DNA from: Phellopilus nigrolimitatus
Taxonomy: Eukaryota; Basidiomycota; Agaricomycetes; Hymenochaetales; Hymenochaetaceae
Reading direction: 5' to 3'
DNA: 64,000 nucleotides
Assembly (NCBI GenBank): GCA_021029095.1
Contig: JAJOHG010000110.1
Location: 1-64,000 of the forward strand
In this document: piece by piece, positions 21,894 to 33,149 of the stretch
Layout of the letters: every line of letters begins with the position of its first letter
How positions within the stretch are numbered: position 1 is the stretch's first letter
Notes under the pieces: model-generated
The model's input: only the letters and a program-made list of their open reading frames with translations
The model's database searches: none
What the model was told of the DNA's origin: nothing
Program-made: the position numbers and the translations under genes

Positions 21894-24060
21894 GGATGTG
21901 CGCGCATGCGCCCGACGATCGCGCGCCTCCGGCACCTGGATTCGATCCAGCAGCGCCCGCTCCCCCACTCTACCACCCGCCGGCGCTCGAACGTCGCGAT
22001 ATCTGCATTGATCGCAGCGGCGTACTCCGACCCGTCGCCCGCCCGGTTTGGCGGGAGGGGAGGCCGCTCTGGTGTAGGCGCTGTTGGGCGTGGAACCACA
22101 CGATTCACTAGGAACGGTGTTGTCGTTAATGGTGATGGCCCTGCGGCTGCTGCTGCTGCTGCGCACAATCGCATGCTAATATAAATCGTTGTTGGCGGAC
22201 CGCCGAGAGTGTTGCCCGTGCCAAAGAACGAGGTTACAGGGTTTGCCGGCGCGGTCGTATTTGAGTTGACGCTATGCAAACCCGCAACGCGAGCATGACC
22301 GTACCCGCTTGTTCAAAGTCTGTTTTCGAAGCAGTCTGTTTTCGAAAGCAGCAATGAGACACTGAGATTTCAATGGAGAACTGACTGAATGCTAACTCAC
22401 CGTTGTACCATTATTACGAGCAACCGAGAAGCGTGGAACAGGTTGCACGCCCGCGAGAGCGGCAGCGGCTGCAAGTGCAAGTTGCTGGCGCTCTCTAACC
22501 CGTGCCAACCGGCGCTACACCCTGTCATGCGCGACAGTCGACACCATGCACCCCCCTAGACCCGCTTCCAATTCCAACACCGACACTGGCCACCCCACCT
22601 TCCGTGCTGTCGCCATCGCATTCAGCATTCTGACCCTGTCCGACACCCGACCCGCGTTCTCGCTGTCGGCAATGGTGGGCATCGCGACAGGCATTGGCGG
22701 GAGAACGTGCGCGTGCATGGGTAAAATCGAGTCCAACATGGACTGGTCCTCGTCTCGCGAGAGTAGAGGACGTCCTGCGTAGCGCCGGCGGACTTGCGAC
22801 GACAGGCGGGGAAGCCGTGGGAGTGACGGCGAGGTGGCCGACTTGGCGATGGTGGGCAGCGCAGGCGGGCTCTTCGTCGCTGTCGTCGTCGCTGTCGATG
22901 TGATGGTTGAGCCCGAGTGGGGAACCGTCGCAGGCAGAACAGGGACGGGAGACACGGACATGCAGTGAGTGGTTCGAGGGAGTCAGGGACGTCGCTGGGG
23001 AGTCGGTGGACGGTTGTCGGTGAACGTCGAGGGCAACGACAAAGAGGGAGGGAGAGAAGAAGAGTAGGGCACCGCGCGTCGCTTGAACGGGAGACTCGAG
23101 ATTCGACCAGGCCGCGGCGCTGCGCGCAGGCGAGGTCCGCGCTGGACCCGCGGTTGCGCCGTCTGCGCTGTCAGACATCACGACAGGCACTGGCGGGCGG
23201 GTGTGCATGCGCGTGCATGGGTAAGCTCGCCAGGACAGCACGCGGCATGAGTTCTTCTCGATTGTGCGCGTGGCCGTGGTGACGGTAGTGCTCGCGCGTC
23301 GTGTTGCGGGTATTGAGGATTAGGGTATTCGTGCGTGTGCGTGGCGTGGCATCGATCACGCCGGGCGCGCCAGACGGGGCGCCCGCCTCCAAGTAGTCGT
23401 TGACGTTTTGGTCGAGTGCCACGATCCCATGAGACACACCGTCGTCCGCCGCGTTCGCGTTGGTGATGTGAGCATCGAGGTCGACGTCGAAAGTATCGGA
23501 GGCTCTGGCCATGCCAACACCGACCGTACGTGCTCCTGCTGGGAATAGCGAGTCGGAGACAATGCCAACAGTCCGTCGTGGATGTGAGAGGGATGGTGGG
23601 GGGGCTGTACGTTCACGTCCGCGTCCTGATCCTGCGTCCTCGACGTCTCCATCTCAACATCCGTGTCGTCCTCGGTCTCCGCATCCGGTCGCGATGTCGA
23701 TGCGTAAGAAGGAAGACAAGCCCCTGTGCTTGCCCTCGTTGGCGCTGCTCGAGGTGCTGCTGCCGCCTGAGCTGTCTTCGTTTGTGGGTCTCGCGCGGGA
23801 TGCCGCTCGTGCTCGCACAGAGTTCGCCGGACTTCTGCTCGACGCGTTTGCGAAGCACGATGGAGGCGGGCCTCCTCACCGGGCATGCTGGCGACAACGC
23901 AGGACGTAGGTGGGCACAGGTGCGTGCCAAATTCTTGAAGTGGTCCTTGTTGAGCTGGGTGATGGCCACCATGAGAGTGACTGTGTCGGTGGACAAGAGG
24001 TCGTGCAGCGCGTGTGCGGCCGCCACACTCACGGCGACTAGGGAACGCGCACATGCTCAG
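21894..24060 (-). pseudogene. samB: samB copy B, 5' and middle part (right of the VPS10 insertion)
   Basis: Reading leftward from about 24,030: GIPRETHKRRQ, EQRQRGQAQ and ETEDDTDVEMET (about 23,640-23,800), NAADDGVSHGIVALDQNVND (about 23,400-23,450), MHAHAHPP and SPVQATRGALLFF (about 23,050-23,240), then RVSDRVRMLNAMATARK (about 22,610-22,650) and the C-terminal exon with NPVTSFFGTGNTLGG (about 22,200). The join from the MPVAMP region directly to RVSDRVRML removes the MYND finger at the same place as in copy A. The far 5' sequence (23,880-24,060, LNKDHFKNLARTC) does not look like samB and I could not place it. Confidence 0.65.
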
Positions 24061-24490
24061 CGTTGTCGCCTGTGTTCACATAATTTCGCTACATACCTTG
24101 TTTTCCGCCCTCTAGTTCGTCCTACCACGCATTCATCTGCGCAAGAACCGGTCCATCAAGTAGCACGACGCGAAGCGGCCGAATCGTCATCGCTTCTTCA
24201 AAGCCATGTATTTCGACCTAGTTACAGGCTGTACTTTGTATCAGGAAAATAACAAGTAGATGTAAATTGATTGCTTACCATCGAGGGCGTGCGCCAACCG
24301 CCTAGAGTTGGACCGACACCGTCCTAAAACCCGTATGTGAGCCCATAGAGCTCGTCGCTACGGGTTACACCAAACACCTGCGATGTCAAACCCGAAGGCC
24401 GATCACTCGTCGGGTTGGGGGACAGCGAAGGCTAACGAAAAAAATAGACTTAAAGAAGAAGGGCAGTGATGTGCTGGCAGACCAGGAAAT
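24060..24490. other. about 430 bp without a recognisable gene
   Basis: This is the transition from GC-rich gene mosaic to AT-rich satellite. No long open frame or known motif was seen. Confidence 0.4.
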
Positions 24491-24499
24491 CTCACGTGC

Positions 24500-27400
24500 A
24501 ACATAAAAATTGGGTTATGTAATACGGGGCCAAACTGCGCATGCGCAGTTTGGACCAGGTTACGTAACACTCGGGAAAAAAAACGGCGCGCCGTTTTTTT
24601 GCCTGGGAAAGCACTTCCCGAAATGGCCAGAAATCCATTTGTCGGCCTCTAGCTCGACATATACACTACGGACACACAAGTTGTGTGTCACCACAGCTTG
24701 ATAACATAGAGACACGCATACCCCCGTCACCACAGAGCTCTGCATTAACAATAGACAATTTTACATATTTATTTCACTGTTTGACCTGATAGAAAATCGA
24801 CATAAAGCCTGAATTAATCATTATGCTTCACCAATGACTAGAGAAACTTCCCAGAAACATCCCTATCGTTATACAGAGCATATGTACAAAAATTCCAAAG
24901 TATATGCCTTGATTTGTGCCTGTTGACCCCATTTGACCCCCAAAAAACCAGGTCAGAGTGGGTCAACAGAGGTCATATAATCACCAAATAATCTGGTGGC
25001 TTCTAAACCTTCAACAAACCTTCTGGGGCACTAATACCCCCATGCTGGCAAAATTCTGGGCAGAATGAGCTGCATACAGAGGCATGAAGTTCATTATACC
25101 CCCCAACACAGCCAAAAATCGAGGTCAAATGCTATTACACAATGCACAAGCCACAAAACCCATCTACTTCTCATACAATACTTCCCTAGTGTTATCCCTG
25201 ACATACCTCATGTGAAACATTGAGAGAATCCCCTCTTATTACAACCACAACCTTGTTTGACCCGGCCCAGGAATGACCTCAGCTTATGTAACACTCGGGA
25301 AAAAAAACGGCGCGCCGTTTTTTTGCCTGGGAAAGCACTCCCCAATTGGGCCAGAAAACCACTCATTGGCCTCTAGCTCGACATCTACACTATGAAGACA
25401 CAAACTACGTGCCACCACAGCTTGTTAACATAGAGACACGCCTATCTCCATCACCACAGAGTTCTGCATGAAAAATATACAATTTTACACATTTATTTCA
25501 TTGTTTGACCTGATAGAAAATCGATATAAAGCCTAAATTAATCATCATGCTTCACCAATGACTAGAGCAACTTCTCAGAAACCTCTTTATCACTATCCAG
25601 AACATATGTACAAATAATCTGAAGAATTTGCCTTGATTTGAGCCTGTTGACCTCATTTGACCCCAAAGAAATCAGGTCATAGCAGGTCAACAGAGGTCAT
25701 ACAATTACCAGATGATCTGATGGCTTCTAAACCTTCAACAAACCTTCTGTGGCACTAATACCCCCATGCTGGCAAAATTCTGGGCAGAATGAGCTGCATA
25801 CAGAGGCATGAAGTTCATTATACCCCCCAACACAGCCAAAAATCGAGGTCAAATGCTATTACACACTGAACAAGACATAAAACCCATCCACCTTCTCATA
25901 CAAGCATTCCCTGGCATTATCCCAGACAGACCACACGAGAAACATTGAGAAAATTCCTACTTTCTACGTCCACAGGCCTGTTTGACCAAGCCCAAAACAT
26001 CCATGCTGACCTCAGCATGTTGACGACGAGGACACATCTAAATTCGAAATCTATCATATGGAAGTTAGGCGGGACACTTCCCTTCACAAATCCACCAAGT
26101 TACAGAATTTTCGGACAAATTCCTGCAAAGATACGAACCTACTCATTGGGACGGCCAGATGCAAACTCGGGAAAAAAAACGGCGCGCCTTTTTTTTGCCT
26201 GGGAAAGCACTTCCCGATTTGGCCAGAAATCCATTCGTCGGCCTCTAGCTCGACATCTACACCACGGACACACATGCTGCGTGTCACAGCAGCTTGATAA
26301 CATACAGACACGCCTAAATTCGTCACCACAGACCTCTGCATCAACAATAGACAATTTTACATACCTATTTCACCGTTTGACCTGATAGAAAATCGACATA
26401 AAGCCTGAATTAATGCTCTTGCTTCACTAATGGATAAAGCAACTTCTAAGAAACTTGGATATCACTATCCAGAACATATGTACAAAAACTCCAAAGGATA
26501 TGACTTGATTTGAGTCCGTTGACCCCATTTGACCCCAAACAAACCAGGTCACAGTGGGTCAACAGAAGTCATACATTCACCAGACGCCTCAACACCTTCT
26601 GCACCTTCAACAAACCTTCCAGGACACTAATACCCACATTCTTGCAAACTCTCGGGTCGAACGAACCGCATACAGAGGCATTGACCTCATTTAATCCCCC
26701 AACACAACCAAAAATCGGGGTCAAATGCCATTACACACTGAACAATACAGAAAACCCATCCACCTTCTCATACAATCCTTCCATAACGTTATACTCAACA
26801 TATCCCGTGTGAAAAAACGAGAAAATTCCATCTTGACATGTACCCAGACAACAATAACAGACCCACATGACCTCGGCACGGCGACGACAAGGGTGCGACT
26901 TAATTTGGCATTTGCCTGCAGAAAACCATACATTACAGGCTACCCTACATGTCTGCAAAATTACAGGTTGACACGGTCATTCCCTGCAGAATTATGGACT
27001 CATTCCTTTGGGACATTTCAAGCCAAACTGAGGAAAAAAAACGGCGCGCCGTTTTTTTGCCTGGGAAAGCACTTCCCGATTTAGCCAGAAATCCATTCAT
27101 CGGCCTCTAGCTCGACATCTACACCACAAAGACACAAACTACATATCCCCACACCTTGCTAACATAGAGACACACCTATATCCGTCACCACAGAGCTCTG
27201 CATCAACAATAGACAATCTTACATATTTTTTCACTGTTTGACCTGATAGAAAACCGATATAAATTCAACTAAATTCATTATTAATGCTTCTGCATCCCCA
27301 GGAACTGAAGCAAATTCATGTAAAAATGTATACTACTGTACACAGCATATGTACAAACTATCAGAGGAATCCGGCTCGTTTTGAGCCAGTGGGCACCAAT

Positions 27401-27932
27401 TGACCCCCAAAAAAGCTGGTCATCATGGGTCAACGGCAATCACAAAATCACAAAATGATCTGATGGCTTCCGCACCTTATAGAAACCTTCCGGGATACTA
27501 ATACCCACATTCTGGCAAAGTATTGAACGAAACGAGCTGCATACAAAGCCTTTGACCCCATTTGACCCCCAAAAAAGCCCAAAATCGGGGTCAAATGCTC
27601 CTCCACAACGAGCAAGACACAAAACCCAACAACAATAACCAACATTCTTTTCCTAACATTATCCCCGACAGACCCCATGAGAAACATTGAGAGAATTCAC
27701 CCTTCCTACATCTGAGGACCTCTTTGACCCTGCTCTAAAGTGACCCTGTTGACCTCGGCCTCCCAACAGCGACGACGCAAGCAAATCCGTGATCTACCTG
27801 CTTCAGGCTGTGTGGGACATGTCCCCACACACACCTACCAAGTTACAGGGCCATCCGATGTCTCCTTGCAAAGATATGGGTGTTTGACCCCGAGGCGAAG
27901 ATATGTACATATCTTGAGGCTTCCAGGTACTA
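24500..27932. repeat. AT-rich satellite, four diverged units of about 0.73-0.87 kb
   Basis: Each unit starts with a CTCGGGAAAA...GCCTGGGAAAGCAC block containing an A-tract/CGGCGCGCCG/T-tract element at about 24,577, 25,300, 26,172 and 27,034. It continues with ATTTCACTGTTTGACCTGA, then a TTGACCCCATTTGACCCC block (24,920, 25,648, 26,519, 27,395), then a CTAATACCC(C/A)CAT block. Spacings are about 723, 872 and 862 bp. Units differ by many substitutions, so the array is old. No coding sequence was seen. Confidence 0.8.
24530..24600. other. pair of perfect palindromes at the satellite edge
   Basis: At 24,530-24,553 a 24-bp perfect palindrome centres on GCGCATGCGC with CCAAACT/AGTTTGG arms. At 24,577-24,600 a second 24-bp palindrome has seven A, CGGCGCGCCG, seven T. 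Both could extrude as hairpins. The second type recurs in every satellite unit (the copy at 26,172 has lost one G); the first occurs only once, at the left end of the array. Confidence 0.75.
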
Positions 27933-30900
27933 GTTGAAGCTGGTGATACTGCGTTGATTCGATCATTCCGATTATGAACAACTTCTGATTACATCGCACG
28001 TCTATGTTTCCGACTCGTTCGCCACTACTGGCCGGATATCGGGGGAGCAAAACTGGATTCGTTTCTGTCTGAAAAACTTCGTAAACGGGTTGGACATGTC
28101 TGAATCATCCTGGATCATGTTCTCACCGAGTTTCGAACACATCGGAACTGAACAAAACTTTCTACGTCTGTTTGTCTCTGATGCGGATTTTCATTACCTG
28201 TCCGCAAATTTTAATTTGAACTTGTGTCGGGTGAGTTGAAGCTGGTGATACTGCGTTGATTCGATCATTCCGATTATGAACAACTTCTGATTACATCGCA
28301 CGTCTATGTTTCCGACTCGTTCGCCACTACTGGCCGGATATCGGGGGAGCAAAACTGGATTCGTTTCTGTCTGAAAAACTTCGTAAACGGGTTGGACATG
28401 TCTGAATCATCCTGGATCATGTTCTCACCGAGTTTCGAACACATCGGAACTGAACAAAACTTTCTACGTCTGTTTGTCTCTGATGCGGATTTTCATTACC
28501 TGTCCGCAAATTTTAATTTGAACTTGTGTCGGGTGAGTTGAAGCTGGTGATACTGCGTTGATTCGATCATTCCGATTATGAACAACTTCTGATTACATCG
28601 CACGTCTATGTTTCCGACTCGTTCGCCACTACTGGCCGGATATCGGGGGAGCAAAACTGGATTCGTTTCTGTCTGAAAAACTTCGTAAACGGGTTGGACA
28701 TGTCTGAATCATCCTGGATCATGTTCTCACCGAGTTTCGAACACATCGGAACTGAACAAAACTTTCTACGTCTGTTTGTCTCTGATGCGGATTTTCATTA
28801 CCTGTCCGCAAATTTTAATTTGAACTTGTGTCGGGTGAGTTGAAGCTGGTGATACTGCGTTGATTCGATCATTCCGATTATGAACAACTTCTGATTACAT
28901 CGCACGTCTATGTTTCCGACTCGTTCGCCACTACTGGCCGGATATCGGGGGAGCAAAAGTGGATTCGTTTCTGTCTGAAAAACTTCGTAAACGGGTTGGA
29001 CATGTCTGAATCATCCTGGATCATGTTCTCACCGAGTTTCGAACACATCGGAACTGAACAAAACTTTCTACGTCTGTTTGTCTCTGATGCGGATTTTCAT
29101 TACCTGTCCGCAAATTTTAATTTGAACTTGTGTCGGGTGAGTTGAAGCTGGTGATACTGCGTTGATTCGATCATTCCGATTATGAACAACTTCTGATTAC
29201 ATCGCACGTCTATGTTTCCGACTCGTTCGCCACTACTGGCCGGATATCGGGGGAGCAAAACTGGATTCGTTTCTGTCTGAAAAACTTCGTAAACGGGTTG
29301 GACATGTCTGAATCATCCTGGATCATGTTCTCACCGAGTTTCGAACACATCGGAACTGAACAAAACTTTCTACGTCTGTTTGTCTCTGATGCGGATTTTC
29401 ATTACCTGTCCGCAAATTTTAATTTGAACTTGTGTCGGGTGAGTTGAAGCTGGTGATACTGCGTTGATTCGATCATTCCGATTATGAACAACTTCTGATT
29501 ACATCGCACGTCTATGTTTCCGACTCGTTCGCCACTACTGGCCGGATATCGGGGGAGCAAAAGTGGATTCGTTTCTGTCTGAAAAACTTCGTAAACGGGT
29601 TGGACATGTCTGAATCATCCTGGATCATGTTCTCACCGAGTTTCGAACACATCGGAACTGAACAAAACTTTCTACGTCTGTTTGTCTCTGATGCGGATTT
29701 TCATTACCTGTCCGCAAATTTTAATTTGAACTTGTGTCGGGTGAGTTGAAGCTGGTGATACTGCGTTGATTCGATCATTCCGATTATGAACAACTTCTGA
29801 TTACATCGCACGTCTATGTTTCCGACTCGTTCGCCACTACTGGCCGGATATCGGGGGAGCAAAACTGGATTCGTTCTGTCTGAAAAACTTCGTAAACGGG
29901 TTGGACATGTCTGAATCATCCTGGATCATGTTCTCACCGAGTTTCGAACACATCGGAACTGAACAAAACTTTCTACGTCTGTTTGTCTCTGATGCGGATT
30001 TTCATTACCTGTCCGCAAATTTAATTTGAACTTGTGTCGGGTGAGTTGAAGCTGGTGATACTGCGTTGATTCGATCATTCCGATTATGAACAACTTCTGA
30101 TTACATCGCACGTCTATGTTTCCGACTCGGTCGCCACTACTGGCCGGATATCGGGGGAGCAAAACTGGATTCGTTCTGTCTGAAAAACTTCGTAAACGGG
30201 TTGGACATGTCTGAATCATCCTGGATCATGTTCTCACCGAGTTTCAAACACATCGGAACTGAACAAAACTTTCTACGTCTGTTTGTCTCTGATGCGGATT
30301 TTCATTACCTGTCCGCAAATTTTAATTTGAACTTGTGTCGGGTGAGTTGAAGCTGGTGATACTGCGTTGATTCGATCATTCCGATTATGAACAACTTCTG
30401 ATTACATCGCACGTCTATGTTTCCGACTCGGTCGCCACTACTGGCCGGATATCGGGGGAGCAAAACTGGATTCGTTTCTGTCTGAAAAACTTCGTAAACG
30501 GGTTGGACATGTCTGAATCATCCTGGATCATGTTCTCACCGAGTTTCAAACACATCGGAACTGAACAAACTTTCTACGTCTGTTTGTCTCTGATGCGGAT
30601 TTTCATTACCTGTCCGCAAATTTTAATTTGAACTTGTGTCGGGTGAGTTGAAGCTGGTGATACTGCGTTGATTCGATCATTCCGATTATGAACAACTTCT
30701 GATTACATCGCACGTCTATGTTTCCGACTCGTTCGCCACTACTGGCCGGATATCGGGGGAGCAAAACTGGATTCGTTCTGTCTGAAAAACTTCGTAAACG
30801 GGTTGGACATGTCTGAATCATCCTGGATCATGTTCTCACCGAGTTTCAAACACATCGGAACTGAACAAAACTTTCTACGTCTGTTTGTCTCTGATGCGGA

Positions 30901-33039
30901 TTTTCATTACCTGTCCGCAAATTTTAATTTGAACTTGTGTCGGGTGAGTTGAAGCTGGTGATACTGCGTTGATTCGATCATTCCGATTATGAACAACTTC
31001 TGATTACATCGCACGTCTATGTTTCCGACTCGGTCGCCACTACTGGCCGGATATCGGGGGAGCAAAACTGGATTCGTTTCTGTCTGAAAAACTTCGTAAA
31101 CGGGTTGGACATGTCTGAATCATCCTGGATCATGTTCTCACCGAGTTTCAAACACATCGGAACTGAACAAAACTTTCTACGTCTGTTTGTCTCTGATGCG
31201 GATTTTCATTACCTGTCCGCAAATTTTAATTTGAACTTGTGTCGGGTGAGTTGAAGCTGGTGATACTGCGTTGATTCGATCATTCCGATTATGAACAACT
31301 TCTGATTACATCGCACGTCTATGTTTCCGACTCGGTCGCCACTACTGGCCGGATATCGGGGGAGCAAAACTGGATTCGTTCTGTCTGAAAAACTTCGTAA
31401 ACGGGTTGGACATGTCTGAATCATCCTGGATCATGTTCTCACCGAGTTTCAAACACATCGGAACTGAACAAAACTTTCTACGTCTGTTTGTCTCTGATGC
31501 GGATTTTCATTACCTGTCCGCAAATTTCAATTTGAACTTGTGTCGGGTGAGTTGAAGCTGGTGATACTGCGTTGATTCGATCATTCCGATTATGAACAAC
31601 TTCTGATTACATCGCACGTCTATGTTTCCGACTCGGTCGCCACTACTGGCCGGATATCGGGGGAGCAAAACTGGATTCGTTCTGTCTGAAAAACTTCGTA
31701 AACGGGTTGGACATGTCTGAATCATCCTGGATCATGTTCTCACCGAGTTTCAAACACATCGGAACTGAACAAAACTTTCTACGTCTGTTTGTCTCTGACG
31801 CGGATTTTCATTACCTGTCTGCAAATTTCAATTTGAACTTGTGTCGGGTGAGTTGAAGCTGGTGATACTGCGTTGATTCGATCATTCCGATTATGAACAA
31901 CTTCTGATTACATCGCACGTCTATGTTTCCGACTCGGTCGCCACTACTGGCCGGATATCGGGGGAGCAAAACTGGATTCGTTTCTGAAAAACTTCGTAAA
32001 CGGGTTGGACATGTCTGAATCATCCTGGATCATGTTCTCACCGAGTTTCAAACACATCGGAACTGAACAAACTTTCTACGTCTGTTTGTCTCTGACGCGG
32101 ATTTTCATTACCTGTCTGCAAATTTCAATTTGAACTTGTGTCGGGTGAGTTGAAGCTGTGATACTGCGTTGATTCGATCATTCCGATTATGAACAACTTC
32201 TGATTACATCGCACGTCTATGTTTCCGACTCGGTCGCCACTACTGGCCGGATATCGGGGGAGCAAAACTGGATTCGTTTCTGAAAAACTTCGTAAACGGG
32301 TTGGACATGTCTGAATCATCCTGGATCATGTTCTCACCGAGTTTCAAACACATCGGAACTGAACAAAACTTTCTACGTCTGTTTGTCTCTGACTGCGGAT
32401 TTTCATTACCTGTCTGCAAATTTCAATTTGAACTTGTGTCGGGTGAGTTGAAGCTGGTGATACTGCGTTGATTCGATCATTCCGATTATGAACAACTTCT
32501 GATTACATCGCACGTCTATGTTTCCGACTCGGTCGCCACTACTGGCCGGATATCGGGGGAGCAAAACTGGATTCGTTTCTGAAAAACTTCGTAAACGGGT
32601 TGGACATGTCTGAATCATCCTGGATCATGTTCTCACCGAGTTTCAAACACATCGGAACTGAACAAAACTTTCTACGTCTGTTTGTCTCTGATGCGGATTT
32701 TCATTACCTGTCCGCAAATTTTAATTTGAACTTGTGTCGGGTGAGTTGAAGCTGGTGATACTGCGTTGATTCGATCATTCCGATTATGAACAACTTCTGA
32801 TTACATCGCACGTCTATGTTTCCGACTCGTTCGCCACTACTGGCCGGATATCGGGGGAGCAAAACTGGATTCGTTTCTGTCTGAAAAACTTCGTAAACGG
32901 GTTGGACATGTCTGAATCATCCTGGATCATGTTCTCACCGAGTTTCGAACACATCGGAACTGAACAAAACTTTCTACGTCTGTTTGTCTCTGATGCGGAT
33001 TTTCATTACCTGTCCGCAAATTTTAATTTGAACTTGTGT
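27933..33039. repeat. tandem array, 17 copies of a unit of about 302 bp
   Basis: Units begin GTTGAAGCTGGTGATAC at 27933, 28235, 28537, 28839, 29141, 29443, 29745, 30045, 30346, 30647, 30948, 31250, 31551, 31852, 32149, 32447 and 32745. The left units and the last unit are 302 bp and nearly identical. Middle units share a one-base indel and a TTCGCC to GTCGCC change, and units 14-16 are 297-298 bp with a lost GTCT. Most units carry a minus-strand open frame of about 70 codons (ends HKFKLKFADR), but there is no independent coding evidence. The first unit joins the older satellite at 27,932. The last ends in TTATTGATTCA and a T-run. Confidence 0.95.
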
Positions 33040-33044
33040 TTATT

Positions 33045-33080
33045 GATTCATTTTTTTTTTTTTTTTTAAACCTTTCCCCC
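33045..33080. other. poly-T tract closing the tandem array
   Basis: A run of about 17 T at about 33,051-33,067 is followed by AAACC and a C-run. On the minus strand it reads as a poly-A immediately before the repeat array. Similar long T-runs occur at about 18,757 and 52,775. Confidence 0.6.
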
Positions 33081-33149
33081 CCTCATATTTATTCCTTTCT
33101 CTAAGTACAAGCATTGGACAGTGGGAGAGACAGAAAGAGGAAGCTTATG

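Noticed and set aside
29704..32618. Repeated minus-strand open frames of about 70 codons in the tandem array as a protein family
   Set aside because: They arise once per 302-bp unit, change length with one-base indels between units, and have no start context, domain or constraint pattern. They follow from the repeat, not from coding selection.
24500..33040. CRISPR-like array
   Set aside because: The genome is eukaryotic, the repeat units are 300-870 bp, and there are no short repeats with unique spacers or cas genes.
33051..33067. Poly-T as evidence that the tandem array is a LINE or retrotransposon tail
   Set aside because: No reverse transcriptase, no target duplication and no truncated copies elsewhere in the window. 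Long T-runs also occur at unrelated places (18,757 and 52,775).
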